64,000 bases of DNA from Aquimarina agarilytica ZC1 (GCF_000255455.1 NZ_JH621254.1:1-64000), one strand, 5' to 3'. Positions 1-8,749 are shown, numbered from the stretch's first letter. The notes: generated from the sequence alone by a model not told the origin. A program made the numbers and translations.

Positions 1-1
1 C

Positions 2-127
2 TTCAAACTTAAAACACAACTGTGTAATTTAAAATATGTGTTTGCTCGGATGGATACATTTACAGAAAAGTATTTAACTAAAAAAAGACCGCAATCAGCG
101 GTCTTTTTTAGTATTAGTTATATTTGA
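2..127 (+). other. Window-edge open frame, uncertain
   Basis: One plus-strand frame is open from the left edge to a TGA at 125-127, about 41 codons. It runs straight through the terminator hairpin at 81-109, so it is more likely chance than the tail of an upstream gene. A second frame ends earlier, with TAA at about 79, just before the hairpin, and is a better candidate for a real gene end. I cannot identify either peptide. Confidence 0.15.
81..109. terminator. Bidirectional rho-independent terminator
   Basis: A perfect 12-bp inverted repeat (81-92 and 98-109) encloses a 5-base loop. The stem core is GACCGC/GCGGTC, with A6 on the left and T6 on the right, so it can terminate transcripts on both strands. 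It would end the minus-strand terC transcript and any plus-strand transcript entering from the left edge. Confidence 0.85.
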
Positions 128-135
128 CTTAGCTA

Positions 136-933
136 CTAGGAAACTGTTTTGTTCTTTTTACGAAGTTTAAAGTTTAAAAACTCAATAAACAATGAAAAAG
201 CAATAGTAAAATATAAATAACCTTTAGGTATAGTTCCCACACCTTCATTAAATATTTTTAAATGTGCTAAGTGAGCTGCTTCTGCAATTAGCATAAAACC
301 AATTAAAATTAAAAATGACAATCCTAAAATTTGAACCGAAGGGTGTTTGTTTACAAATCGGCCAACAGGTGTAGCAAAAAGCATCATTATTATTACTGAA
401 ATCACTACAGCCACAATCATTAATAGTAGCGCATCATTTGGATTTTTGCTCAACCCATTTGTCATACCAACAGCAGTTAAAATAGAATCAAAGGAAAAAA
501 CAACATTAATAAGAGTAATTTGCACTATGGCTTTACTTAAACTAGAAGCACTTTTTTCTTCCAGTTCTTTTTCCTCTTCACCAGCTTCATCTACTTTTTC
601 GTGTATTTCGTGAACACTCTTATATAACAAAAATAAACCTCCACCAAATAAGATTAGGGCTTGACCACTTATTCCAGCTTCAATCCAGGGTAAATTTATA
701 TGCCAAAAAGGAGCCTCCATAGCGACTAAATATGAAATGCCAAAAAGAAGCACAATACGCATACTCATTGCCAAGATCAAACCAATATTTGTCGCTTTTT
801 TTTGTTGCTCAGCAGGTAATTTACTCGAGGCAATTGAAATAAAAATGATATTATCAATACCTAATACAATTTCTAAAAAAGTAAGGGTTAGTAAAGCTAC
901 CCAAGCATCGGCAGAAGAAAAAATTTCGAACAT
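136..933 (-). CDS. TerC family integral membrane protein
   Basis: A 265-residue polytopic inner-membrane protein of the TerC family, whose members are linked to tellurite resistance and to manganese or other metal export during membrane protein biogenesis. I see about seven hydrophobic segments. The two family hallmarks are present: an acidic GIDNIIF motif in the first helix (residues 25-31) and FSFDSIL at 146-152. Both place Asp inside membrane helices as probable metal ligands. A charged Glu/Lys-rich cytoplasmic loop lies at about 107-130. Its ATG overlaps the stop codon of the upstream lipoprotein gene by one base (TAATG), which suggests translational coupling. The terminator at 81-109 follows it. 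The family call is firm, but the substrate is not known from sequence. Confidence 0.93.
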   Translation of the reverse strand: MFEIFSSADAWVALLTLTFLEIVLGIDNIIFISIASSKLPAEQQKKATNIGLILAMSMRIVLLFGISYLVAMEAPFWHINLPWIEAGISGQALILFGGGLFLLYKSVHEIHEKVDEAGEEEKELEEKSASSLSKAIVQITLINVVFSFDSILTAVGMTNGLSKNPNDALLLMIVAVVISVIIMMLFATPVGRFVNKHPSVQILGLSFLILIGFMLIAEAAHLAHLKIFNEGVGTIPKGYLYFTIAFSLFIEFLNFKLRKKNKTVS

Positions 934-1313
934 TAGTTTATTTTTTTAGCGGTTCCTTGTTGTTTTTTTGATGCGCCTACCATGCCGTATTCAAATGTAT
1001 AGGTGTCTTTATTGGTGGTTAATATTTTTAAATGTAAAGCTTTACGCTCCTTTCTGTTTTTAGGATGTAAATTTTTTAGTACACATTCACAATTGTTTAT
1101 CCAACGTATACTTGATGTATCCGATTTTCCTTGAAAATAATCAATTTCAATTGAATCATTCCTTACAAATCGTGTGGTAGCCAATTCACCATTTAATAAA
1201 GTTTGAAACTCAAAAGTTCCCGTTTTAAATTTTTTACAATTCCTTTCTGGGGCTTTAGCACAGTTATTTAATAAAAAAAAGATCCCTAATAAAAGTCCTT
1301 TATATATGGACAT
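933..1313 (-). CDS. Small lipoprotein of unknown function
   Basis: A 126-residue protein with a short hydrophobic N-terminus ending at Cys18, so it is probably a lipoprotein anchored in the envelope, although the lipobox (LNNC) is not canonical. The mature part is about 105 residues, basic and beta-rich in appearance, with no motif I recognise. Relatives in flavobacterial genomes have, as I recall, sometimes carried the label DNA topoisomerase IV. Nothing here supports that: the protein is far too short and appears exported. It lies directly upstream of terC and overlaps it by one base, so the two are probably co-transcribed and co-translated. Confidence 0.7.
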   Translation of the reverse strand: MSIYKGLLLGIFFLLNNCAKAPERNCKKFKTGTFEFQTLLNGELATTRFVRNDSIEIDYFQGKSDTSSIRWINNCECVLKNLHPKNRKERKALHLKILTTNKDTYTFEYGMVGASKKQQGTAKKIN

Positions 1314-1521
1314 AAAATGTAAAAATTAAAATGATCAATAAAAGATAAAAATAATTCAAATTTGTAAAGAGTGCAACGTAAGCACTAAATTCTTGCCCAG
1401 AATTCTAAAATTAGTCTACTTATAAGTGTATGAATTAGGATCTTTTTAAGCTTCTAAATTTTCTGTAATGACAATATCCAATGTAATATAAGGTTGTTAT
1501 TGCTTATTTATGATTCATTTT

Positions 1522-1980
1522 TTAGTTTTTATACTCTTTGAATTTTCCATTTTTATAAAAAATGATCACACGCTCAACATCGGTTGTATCACTTATGCTA
1601 TTAGACTCATTTGTTTGTGATTTATCTTGTTCTGGAATTGCGGGCGTATTTGAAAATAAATCTTTAGAATTATTTTTTAGGGGCTTGTTTTCTGTAGTAC
1701 TTATTTCTGGGGTTATTTTTTTTTCGGAAAATAGGTGAGTTGTCGTTTCATTTGATTTTGGAAAATTTCCTTTTCCATACATCAACCATTCAAAAGTAAC
1801 TTCAGAAAAATTTTCTAGAATATGCAAAACAAATTCAAGGCTAGGTTTATTTCTTCCGGAAATTATATGTGAAATAGAGGAGCGGCCAACACCCATTTTT
1901 TCAGCAAAAGCTGATGCAGATAGCCTGTAATGGGTGAGTATCTGTTGTAGACGAATTGTAAACTCTTGATTGTTTATCAT
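1522..1980 (-). CDS. XRE/Cro-family transcriptional regulator
   Basis: A DNA-binding regulator with an N-terminal helix-turn-helix of the XRE type (residues about 8-60; an AEKMGVGRSSISHIISGR core). A Ser/Thr/Asn-rich linker and a short conserved tail follow. I chose the ATG at 1980, giving 152 residues, over the in-frame TTG at 1989, because the TTG would add only three residues and lies inside an operator-like sequence. The divergent intergenic region up to the M14 peptidase gene carries repeated TTAC-N4-GTAA dyads, consistent with autoregulation and perhaps control of the divergent gene. This HTH-plus-linker architecture is common in flavobacteria. The signal sensed, if any, is unknown. Confidence 0.85.
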   Translation of the reverse strand: MINNQEFTIRLQQILTHYRLSASAFAEKMGVGRSSISHIISGRNKPSLEFVLHILENFSEVTFEWLMYGKGNFPKSNETTTHLFSEKKITPEISTTENKPLKNNSKDLFSNTPAIPEQDKSQTNESNSISDTTDVERVIIFYKNGKFKEYKN

Positions 1981-2008
1981 TGTAAACAAGTTGATTTTTG
2001 AATAGTTA

Positions 2009-2273
2009 TTACAAATGTAAACATTTATTTATCTTCAAGCAAAATAAAGTAACAACTCTTACATTACTTAAAGTAAAACTTTATATAAAGCTACTAAGTA
2101 ATTGAAAATTAGCATTTTAGTATTTATTAATCTTACTGAGAATCAACTTACTAAGTATTTTTAATCAGATGTTTACTTTTGTAACTAAAAGGGCTCATCA
2201 ATCTAAAATAAATGGCATGAACTGAAACCTGTTTAGTTTACAATTGTGTCTTTATTCTTGTTTACAATTGTAA
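2009..2273. promoter_or_regulatory. Array of TTAC-N4/5-GTAA operator-like dyads
   Basis: The 356-bp region between the divergent XRE and M14 genes contains five related dyads: 2009-2020 (TTACAAATGTAA), 2064-2076 (TTACTTAAAGTAA, a perfect palindrome with one central base), 2173-2184 (TTACTTTTGTAA), 2238-2249 (degenerate, TTACAATTGTGT) and 2262-2273 (TTACAATTGTAA, perfect). A sixth half-matching copy overlaps the XRE start near 1975-1987. Phage-type XRE regulators bind such short dyads, so these are plausible operators of the adjacent regulator. This is inferred from position and repetition only. Confidence 0.5.
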
Positions 2274-2305
2274 CTTTAAATTATGGTGATCTAAAATGGT
2301 CTTTG

Positions 2306-2313
2306 TATTTTTG
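2306..2313 (+). promoter_or_regulatory. Bacteroidetes-type -7 element (TATTTTTG)
   Basis: It matches the Bacteroidetes TAnnTTTG -7 consensus and lies 23 bases upstream of the M14 peptidase ATG. I see no clear -33 TTTG at the right spacing, so only the -7 half is supported. The perfect dyad at 2262-2273 lies about 33 bases upstream, where a bound regulator could interfere. Confidence 0.4.
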
Positions 2314-2336
2314 CAATAGCAACGAATAAATTTTAC

Positions 2337-3494
2337 ATGACAACAGCTGAAATAATTACAAGTTTTTCTGAGTATAAAGAAGCTTCATTAAATGGTCGAT
2401 ATATTACACAAAGCGATATTCAACCTTTATTAACCAAATGGAAAGATCAATTTACTATTGATCAAATAGGAGTCTCTGAAAATAAATTACCCATACATTT
2501 AATAAAAGTAGGTTCGGGTGCCAAACGATTATTGTTTTGGTCTCAGATGCATGGGAATGAAAGTACCACAACTAAAGCCTTATTTGACTTATTTCACTTT
2601 TTGAATGATGCTAGTAATGAGTTAGCAGTCCAAATACTTAAAGAATGTACTCTTTATATTATACCAATGCTAAATCCCGATGGTGCTTTGGCATATACTA
2701 GAGTAAATTATAACAAGATTGATTTAAATAGAGATGCTCAAGACTTAAGTCAAGCGGAAAGTAAACTATTCAAATCGGTAGTAGAAAAAGTAAAACCGAT
2801 AGTCGCCTTTAATTTACATGGACAACGTACTATTTTTAGTGCCGGTGAAGTTGCTAAAAGTGCTATTGTTTCTTTTTTATCACCCGCCAGTAATAAAGAA
2901 CGCAGTATAACCGATAGCAGAAAGAAGGGGATGCGCATTATAGCCGAAATGAATAAAGCCTTACAAACTGTAATTCCGGGCTGTGTAGGTAGGTATGATG
3001 ATGGATTTAATATTAATTGTACCGGTGATACCATGGAGTTTAATGGCTATACGACTATTTTGTTTGAAGCAGGTCATCACCCCAATGATTATGAACGTGA
3101 AACCACACGTAAATGGATGTATTTATCTTTAATTACGGCTTTGAAATTTATTTCAACAAATGGAATTACAGTTAATAATTACGAGGCTTATTTTGATATT
3201 CCTGAAAATGGGAAGTGTTTTAAGGATATAATTATAAGAAATTATCCTTTAGAAGATAAAAAAGTAGCTATTTCTATACAATATAAAGAAGCGCTTATAG
3301 ACAATAAGCTAAATTTTATTCCAATTATAGCACAAATTGAACCGCAAATTACTGAAAATGGGCATGTTGAATATGATTTTGATATACAGGATATCAAAAT
3401 TTATAACGTTTTAGAAAAACTAGAAATAGGGGATAAAGTGGAATACTTAAGTATTAATAATGAAAAATTCTCAGTATTTCCGATAAAAAAGTAA
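2337..3494 (+). CDS. M14-family zinc carboxypeptidase
   Basis: A 385-residue metallopeptidase of the M14 (carboxypeptidase A-like) family. Zinc ligands are visible as HxxE (H72 and E75 in SQMHGNEST) and a downstream His161 (NLHGQ). A substrate-binding segment, LNPDGA..R.N....DLNRD, lies at 112-132, and the catalytic Glu is probably E244 in ILFEAGHHP. No signal peptide is evident, so it may act in the cytoplasm on peptides or N-acylated amino acids. The C-terminal ~110 residues form an extra beta-rich region typical of flavobacterial homologues. It is divergent from the XRE gene and is followed by an Lrp regulator. Peptide specificity cannot be read from the sequence. Confidence 0.88.
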   Translation: MTTAEIITSFSEYKEASLNGRYITQSDIQPLLTKWKDQFTIDQIGVSENKLPIHLIKVGSGAKRLLFWSQMHGNESTTTKALFDLFHFLNDASNELAVQILKECTLYIIPMLNPDGALAYTRVNYNKIDLNRDAQDLSQAESKLFKSVVEKVKPIVAFNLHGQRTIFSAGEVAKSAIVSFLSPASNKERSITDSRKKGMRIIAEMNKALQTVIPGCVGRYDDGFNINCTGDTMEFNGYTTILFEAGHHPNDYERETTRKWMYLSLITALKFISTNGITVNNYEAYFDIPENGKCFKDIIIRNYPLEDKKVAISIQYKEALIDNKLNFIPIIAQIEPQITENGHVEYDFDIQDIKIYNVLEKLEIGDKVEYLSINNEKFSVFPIKK

Positions 3495-3525
3495 ATAAAA
3501 TCCTTTTAGTACAGGATAAAACTGC

Positions 3526-3533
3526 TATTTTTG
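3526..3533 (+). promoter_or_regulatory. Bacteroidetes-type -7 element (TATTTTTG)
   Basis: A TAnnTTTG-type element 30 bases upstream of the Lrp-family gene, in the 69-bp spacer after the M14 gene. It suggests the regulator and ppc have their own promoter. No good -33 element is visible. Confidence 0.4.
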
Positions 3534-3563
3534 CATTTCAATCAACCAAATTAAAAAATACTT

Positions 3564-4046
3564 ATGGCAAAGTTTAAGTTAGATGAAGTAGATCATCAGA
3601 TTTTAGATATGCTTATCGAGAATACCCGTACACCATTTACTGATATTGCAAAAAAATTACTTATTTCAGCAGGTACTGTTCATGTACGTGTAAAAAAGAT
3701 GGAAGAGGCTGGAATTATCCAAGGATCTTCACTTACTTTGAATTACACTAAATTAGGATACTCTTTTATTGCATATGTAGGTATTTTTCTTCAAAATACA
3801 TCGCAAACTAAATTTGTATTGCAACGTATTAATGATATCCCTTATGTTACTGTAGCACATGTAACTACTGGTAAATTTAATATCTTTTGTAAAATAAGAG
3901 CAAAGGATACAAATCATGCAAAAGAAATCATCTTTATGCTTGATGATATTGAAGGAGTGTACAGAACAGAAACAATGATTTCATTAGAAGAAAGTATCAA
4001 TGATAAGAAACGATTGATGCATTCCATTTTTAATGAAATGAACTAA
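3564..4046 (+). CDS. Lrp/AsnC-family transcriptional regulator
   Basis: A 160-residue regulator with the classic Lrp/AsnC layout. The N-terminal winged HTH (residues about 4-60) opens with LDEVDHQILDMLIENTR and has the recognition helix around SAGTVHVRVKKMEEAGII. A RAM-type ligand-binding and oligomerisation domain follows (about 65-150; GYSFIAYVGIF and TGKFNIFCKI). Such proteins sense amino acids or related metabolites. It lies 26 bases upstream of the PEP carboxylase gene on the same strand, so it may control anaplerotic flux. That link is contextual only. Confidence 0.93.
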   Translation: MAKFKLDEVDHQILDMLIENTRTPFTDIAKKLLISAGTVHVRVKKMEEAGIIQGSSLTLNYTKLGYSFIAYVGIFLQNTSQTKFVLQRINDIPYVTVAHVTTGKFNIFCKIRAKDTNHAKEIIFMLDDIEGVYRTETMISLEESINDKKRLMHSIFNEMN

Positions 4047-4072
4047 TTATTTATATAAATAATAATCAACAA

Positions 4073-6658
4073 ATGGCGAGAGAACCAAAAATAGAACGTT
4101 TTAATCAGGACGTTCTATCTAAATACCAGATATACAATAGTATTTTTATGACGTTGCCTTTTGATAAGGTAACAAATACAGGGGTTTTATTACCACTTTT
4201 TAAAGAAGTCTGTGATAAAGGTTTTGCAGAAAAGCAGACACCAACTCAAATTGTAGAAAACTTTTTTGAGTTGTACCAACACAACCCAAATGATGAAGAA
4301 AAGAATACATTATTATTCCGTTTTATTCAATACATTGAAAGACAAGTAGTGCTTTTTGATGCTATTGAAGATGCTGCGTTTACTAAGGTAAACAACATGG
4401 TTGGTCGCGGTACGCTAAGGAGTTTAAAAGAAGAGGCTGCAGAGAAAGGCTTAATGAGTACAATGAAGGAGTTTTTGAAGACTTTTAAAGTACGTCCTAC
4501 ACTTACTGCACACCCAACTCAATTTTATCCAGGTACTGTTTTGGGAATCATTCGTGATTTGGATAAAGCTATTCGTGTCGATGATTTATTGACCATTAAA
4601 CGTTTATTAGCTCAATTAGGTAAAACAGCATTCTTTAAAAAAGAAAAACCAACACCATATGATGAAGCTATTAGTTTAATATGGTATTTAGAAAATGTAT
4701 TTTATCATTCGGTAAGTTCAATTTACAATTACATCCAACAAAATGTATTTGATGGAGAAACTTTAGACAATGATATTATTAATTTAGGTTTTTGGCCAGG
4801 AGGGGATAGAGATGGGAATCCGTTTGTAACTACCGAGATTACACTTAAGGTTGCCGAAAAATTAAAGACATCTATTCTTTCAAATTATTATAAAGATATT
4901 CGTAAGCTGAAGCGAAAAATTACTTTTGGTGAATTACCAGAAAAGATTAATGATTTAGAGCATCAGCTATATCAAAACATTTATTATCCATCAAAAGATT
5001 CTGTATTTACTTTAGCGTCTTTTGAAGCGGAATTGGCAGCTATAAGAGTAGCCTTAATTGATGAGCATAATAGTCTTTATTTAAAAGATCTTGATGGTTT
5101 AATAAATAAAGTTAATTTATTTGGTTTCCATTTTGGAACTTTGGATATCCGTCAGGACTCTAGAGTACATCATAATGTAATTACAGAGATTATAAAAGAA
5201 GTTACTGCTGCTGGTTTAGGAATTTTCCCTGATAATTATGAGGAACTTTCCGAAGATGAGCAAATGAAAATACTCTCTAAAGTAAGTGCATCGGTTAAAC
5301 CTGAAGATTTAAAAGATGACATGGCTAGAGCTACAATTGGTTCTATATATGCGATGAAAAAGATTCAGGCAGAAAATGGAGAGCGAGGAGCTAACAGATA
5401 TATTATTAGTAACAACGGAAGTGCTAAAAATGTATTGGAAACTTTTTCAATGGTAAATATGTGTGGATGGGAAAATCCAACATTAGATATCATTCCATTA
5501 TTTGAAACAGTTCCTGATTTAGAAGTTGCCGATAAAGTAATGGAGCAGTTATATACAAATCCACAGTACTTAGCACACTTAAAACGCCGAGGAATGAAAC
5601 AAACAATTATGTTAGGTTTCTCCGATGGCACCAAGGATGGTGGTTACTTAATGGCTAACTGGGGTATTTTTAAAGCCAAAGAAGCTTTAACAGAAATGTC
5701 CAGAAATCACGGAATAAAAGTGGTCTTTTTTGATGGAAGAGGTGGACCACCAGCACGTGGAGGAGGAAAAACAAATCAGTTTTATGCATCATTAGGTCCA
5801 ACAATTGAGGATGAAGAAATTCAAATGACTGTTCAAGGGCAAACAATTAGTTCTAACTTTGGTACTATTGATTCTTGTCAATATAATTTAGAACAATTAT
5901 TAGGCGCAGGTATATCAAATGAATTGTTTACCAATCCTACAAAAATTATAAAAGAAGAAAATCGAGAAACTATGCAGGAGTTAGCTGATATCAGCTACAA
6001 AACATATTCTGATTTTAAAGCGCATGAAAAGTTTTTACCATACTTAGAGCGTATGAGTACATTAAAATTTTATGCTAAAGCCAATATTGGTAGTAGACCA
6101 TCCAAAAGAGGTTCAAGTAGTGAATTAAAGTTTGGTGACCTTAGAGCCATTCCATTTGTGGGTAGCTGGAGTCAGTTAAAACAAAATGTTCCTGGATTTT
6201 TTGGAGTAGGTACGGCAATAAAAGCTTTTGAGGATAAAGGAGAATTTGACAAAGTACTTACCTTATATAAGGATTCTATTTTCTTTAGAACATTATTGGA
6301 TAATAGTATGATGAGTTTAACAAAATCTTTCTTTGAGCTTACGGCTTACATGCAAAAAGATCCTGAATTTGGTCCTTTCTGGGATATTATTCATAAAGAA
6401 TACTTATTGACTAAGCGTTTATTATTAAAAGTTTCTGGATTTGATGAACTTATGGAAAATGAGCCAGTAGGTAAGGCCTCTATTCAAATAAGAGAGTCAA
6501 TCGTATTACCATTATTAACCATACAGCAATATGCCTTGAAAAAAATTCAAGATATGCAACGTACAGGTGAAATTGATAAAGATACTTTTGAAGTATATGA
6601 AAAAATGGTTACTAGATCATTATTTGGTAACATTAATGCAAGTCGTAATTCAGCATAA
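4073..6658 (+). CDS. ppc: Phosphoenolpyruvate carboxylase
   Basis: An 861-residue cytoplasmic enzyme that carboxylates PEP with bicarbonate to oxaloacetate, feeding the TCA cycle. The length fits bacterial PEPC. The active-site His motif TAHPTQ is at 145-150 (H147). GGDRDGNPFV near 243 and the Gly-rich mobile loop FDGRGGPPARGGG near 555 are recognisable; the second Gly cluster reads PPARGG rather than the enterobacterial form, as in other Bacteroidetes. The arginine-rich GSRPSKR segment follows near 678. The C-terminus ends in asparagine-rich NINASRNSA; PEPC proteins commonly end in N-x-G or similar. The gene is followed by a strong terminator at 6684-6717. Confidence 0.95.
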   Translation: MAREPKIERFNQDVLSKYQIYNSIFMTLPFDKVTNTGVLLPLFKEVCDKGFAEKQTPTQIVENFFELYQHNPNDEEKNTLLFRFIQYIERQVVLFDAIEDAAFTKVNNMVGRGTLRSLKEEAAEKGLMSTMKEFLKTFKVRPTLTAHPTQFYPGTVLGIIRDLDKAIRVDDLLTIKRLLAQLGKTAFFKKEKPTPYDEAISLIWYLENVFYHSVSSIYNYIQQNVFDGETLDNDIINLGFWPGGDRDGNPFVTTEITLKVAEKLKTSILSNYYKDIRKLKRKITFGELPEKINDLEHQLYQNIYYPSKDSVFTLASFEAELAAIRVALIDEHNSLYLKDLDGLINKVNLFGFHFGTLDIRQDSRVHHNVITEIIKEVTAAGLGIFPDNYEELSEDEQMKILSKVSASVKPEDLKDDMARATIGSIYAMKKIQAENGERGANRYIISNNGSAKNVLETFSMVNMCGWENPTLDIIPLFETVPDLEVADKVMEQLYTNPQYLAHLKRRGMKQTIMLGFSDGTKDGGYLMANWGIFKAKEALTEMSRNHGIKVVFFDGRGGPPARGGGKTNQFYASLGPTIEDEEIQMTVQGQTISSNFGTIDSCQYNLEQLLGAGISNELFTNPTKIIKEENRETMQELADISYKTYSDFKAHEKFLPYLERMSTLKFYAKANIGSRPSKRGSSSELKFGDLRAIPFVGSWSQLKQNVPGFFGVGTAIKAFEDKGEFDKVLTLYKDSIFFRTLLDNSMMSLTKSFFELTAYMQKDPEFGPFWDIIHKEYLLTKRLLLKVSGFDELMENEPVGKASIQIRESIVLPLLTIQQYALKKIQDMQRTGEIDKDTFEVYEKMVTRSLFGNINASRNSA

Positions 6659-6683
6659 TTAACTGCTAATTATACTAAATTTT

Positions 6684-6720
6684 AAAAATCAGAAGTTTTA
6701 ATTAACTTCTGATTTTTTTT
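6684..6720. terminator. Rho-independent terminator after ppc
   Basis: A perfect 14-bp inverted repeat (6684-6697 and 6704-6717) has a 6-base loop, and the run continues to T8 on the plus strand. It starts 26 bases after the ppc stop codon. Confidence 0.88.
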
Positions 6721-6745
6721 TGGTTTAAATCAACAGTATTAATGT

Positions 6746-6797
6746 AAATTAGATATCATACTTATTATCTATTGATAATAAGTATGATATCTAATTT
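6746..6797. repeat. 24-bp perfect AT-rich hairpin
   Basis: Arms 6746-6769 and 6774-6797 are perfectly complementary over 24 bp with a 4-base loop. The arms contain AGATATCATACTTATTATC and its complement. It sits between the ppc terminator and the end of the convergent helicase-like gene. It could act as a terminator for that minus-strand gene (A/T run at the stem base), but the length and perfection are unusual for a terminator. Confidence 0.75.
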
Positions 6798-6885
6798 TAT
6801 TAATTGTTGCCAATGTGACTATGTATAAACTATAGTAGTTGCGGAATATATTTATCGATGATTATTTTCTATTTCATATTTCAGG

Positions 6886-7497
6886 TTAAAATGATATTTT
6901 TTTCGAATACTCCATAAAATAAGATTCAAAGCGCTTTAATTTTGGAGGTATTTTTTCTGAATACAAAACAAATTGACATTTTTTGATACTTTGAGTAATT
7001 GAAAGTAACGTAGTATATGCCCAATCTTGAGTTAAGTATTCTGCATCATCAACACTAAATATTTTTAATTGAGCGATACTTACTCCATTTAATAAAAACA
7101 ATTTATTCATTGTTTTAGGAGTGGAAATCAAAATATCGACACCCATAAATATTTCAGATTTTTGAACATCAATATGGAGTTGCTCATAGCCTACATAAAC
7201 GCGTAATGAAGTATGTTTGGTGTATTTTAAAAAAGCATCATACATTACTAAAGCCTTTTCTTTATTTTCTACAAGTATTACTGCCCTTGGTGCATTTCCA
7301 ACTGCTTCACACTTTAATTTTTGCAATGTAGTAAGGATAAGTGTGGTTGTTTTTCCTGCATCTTTTGGAGCCGTACAAAAAACATTGGCTCCGCTTTTAA
7401 TTACAGGAATACTTTTATTTTCAAATGGAGTAGGAGTTACTATTTCAAAGTTTTCAAGCTTTTCTTGTAAATGAGGGTGTAATTTTTTAAAAGGCAT
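6886..7497 (-). CDS. Stand-alone degenerate DEAD-box RecA1 domain protein
   Basis: A 203-residue protein matching only the first RecA-like lobe of a DEAD/DEAH helicase. A Q-motif-like region (TPTPFENKSIPVI) is followed by a Walker A-like APKDAGKTT (43-51), a motif Ib-like STPKTM (125-130) and a Walker B position reading DDAE (150-153) in place of DEAD. Motif III (SAT) is not recognisable and the second RecA lobe is absent. It therefore cannot be a complete helicase. It may bind ATP or RNA, or be a pseudoenzyme. The frame is clean with a normal start and stop, and I believe similar ~200-residue proteins occur in other flavobacteria, so it seems to be a genuine short gene rather than a broken one. 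It starts 28 bases downstream of the barrel gene on the same strand. Confidence 0.75.
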   Translation of the reverse strand: MPFKKLHPHLQEKLENFEIVTPTPFENKSIPVIKSGANVFCTAPKDAGKTTTLILTTLQKLKCEAVGNAPRAVILVENKEKALVMYDAFLKYTKHTSLRVYVGYEQLHIDVQKSEIFMGVDILISTPKTMNKLFLLNGVSIAQLKIFSVDDAEYLTQDWAYTTLLSITQSIKKCQFVLYSEKIPPKLKRFESYFMEYSKKISF

Positions 7498-7525
7498 ATA
7501 ATAGTAAAATAAGTTTTCAATCTAA

Positions 7526-8749
7526 TTAAAATGCTTCTGCTAAATTTAAGTAAACATTATTAGACGAGTCTCCAAATCCCCAGTCTAATCTGATGTTTAA
7601 ATTTTCGGTTCTATCCAATAAAAAACGAAGCCCAACGCCTACATTAGGTCTAAGGTTATTAAGTTTAAAGTTCGATACATTTCTGGCAACATCTCCTGTT
7701 CCTAAAAAGGCAACCATACCTATTCTGGAGTTTTTAAATTGTTTGCGATATTCTACTTGACCGGCTAGTAAATTACGTTCAATATAGCGTCCTTCAATAT
7801 AACCACGCATAATTTCGTGTCCTCCAAGTAAAGCCAATTCCGATAACGGAATATTACCATGTGAAAAATGACCAAGCATTTGAAAAGCTAATATATTTTT
7901 AGCGTCATTAGTTAATGTTTTAAAATATCTAAAATCAAAACGAGTGAGTTGAAATTTATGTGTTCCTCCTAATACTTTTCCATAAAAACCATGTGTAAAT
8001 TCAAAATAAACACCATTTTGAGCATTCAAAATATTATTTCTACTATCATAAAGTACTGCTAATTCTGCTCCTGCAGATGTAGAACCATTAAAACCTAAAG
8101 GTTGAGTTTGAGCTAATAATTTATCATTTTCAATTTCAACATTAAAAATATGATTGTAACGAATACCACCACCCAAAAATAAGTGCTTTGCAAAAGCTTG
8201 CTTTAAAAAGATCGGTTCAAATAAAGCCTGATAAGAATCGTAAATTTCTTCATTAGATTCTGGAGTATCACGACCAATACCAAAAAAAAGTCTAGGGAAG
8301 TTTTGAAAAAGTATATTTCCTTCAATCACCCATTTTTCTTGATTGGTAAATATTTCAAAACCTGAAAAAAATATGAACTGATTGTTCAATGTGTATCGTA
8401 ATGAAATAGGCATATTTGAAGTTCTCGTTTCTTCTCCACTACCTTTGAATTTAAATAAATATTTTGATCCCACTCCCAAGCCTAAACTTGTTTCGGGAGA
8501 AAAACTTACGATAGGTGCAACTATGACCTTTGATAAATATAATGAAGAGTCTTTCGCTACTCTCTTTTTATTAGGATAAAAGGTAAAGAGTTCTTTAAAT
8601 TTCTCGAATTTTTCTTCAATTTCATCTACCTCATTATTTTGAGCTATTACCAACGAAGGTAATAAAATACAACATGCGCCTATAATACTTTTATTTATTA
8701 ACAGAAAAACTCTGGAAATACACTCCATAGAAAATTTATTTGGTGCCAA
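7526..8749 (-). CDS. BamA/TamA-family outer-membrane barrel protein
   Basis: A 407-residue protein with an N-terminal signal region and a barrel region resembling the surface antigen (Omp85) fold. Alternating beta strands run from about residue 75 to the end, with the Omp85-like GGHEIMRGYIEGRY segment (conserved RGY-type motif) near 318 and a C-terminal strand ending in phenylalanine (NLAEAF), as expected for Bam-dependent insertion. There are no POTRA domains before the barrel, only a short acidic linker, so it is a barrel-only member. Two starts are possible: the given ATG, or Met8 (8728), which yields a more typical signal peptide. It is co-directional with the half-helicase gene. Cargo unknown. 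Confidence 0.8.
   Translation of the reverse strand: MAPNKFSMECISRVFLLINKSIIGACCILLPSLVIAQNNEVDEIEEKFEKFKELFTFYPNKKRVAKDSSLYLSKVIVAPIVSFSPETSLGLGVGSKYLFKFKGSGEETRTSNMPISLRYTLNNQFIFFSGFEIFTNQEKWVIEGNILFQNFPRLFFGIGRDTPESNEEIYDSYQALFEPIFLKQAFAKHLFLGGGIRYNHIFNVEIENDKLLAQTQPLGFNGSTSAGAELAVLYDSRNNILNAQNGVYFEFTHGFYGKVLGGTHKFQLTRFDFRYFKTLTNDAKNILAFQMLGHFSHGNIPLSELALLGGHEIMRGYIEGRYIERNLLAGQVEYRKQFKNSRIGMVAFLGTGDVARNVSNFKLNNLRPNVGVGLRFLLDRTENLNIRLDWGFGDSSNNVYLNLAEAF

Noticed and set aside
347-949. Plus-strand ORFs of 70-88 codons opposite terC
   Set aside because: They lie wholly over the terC coding region, have no independent motif, and read as shadows of its hydrophobic codons.
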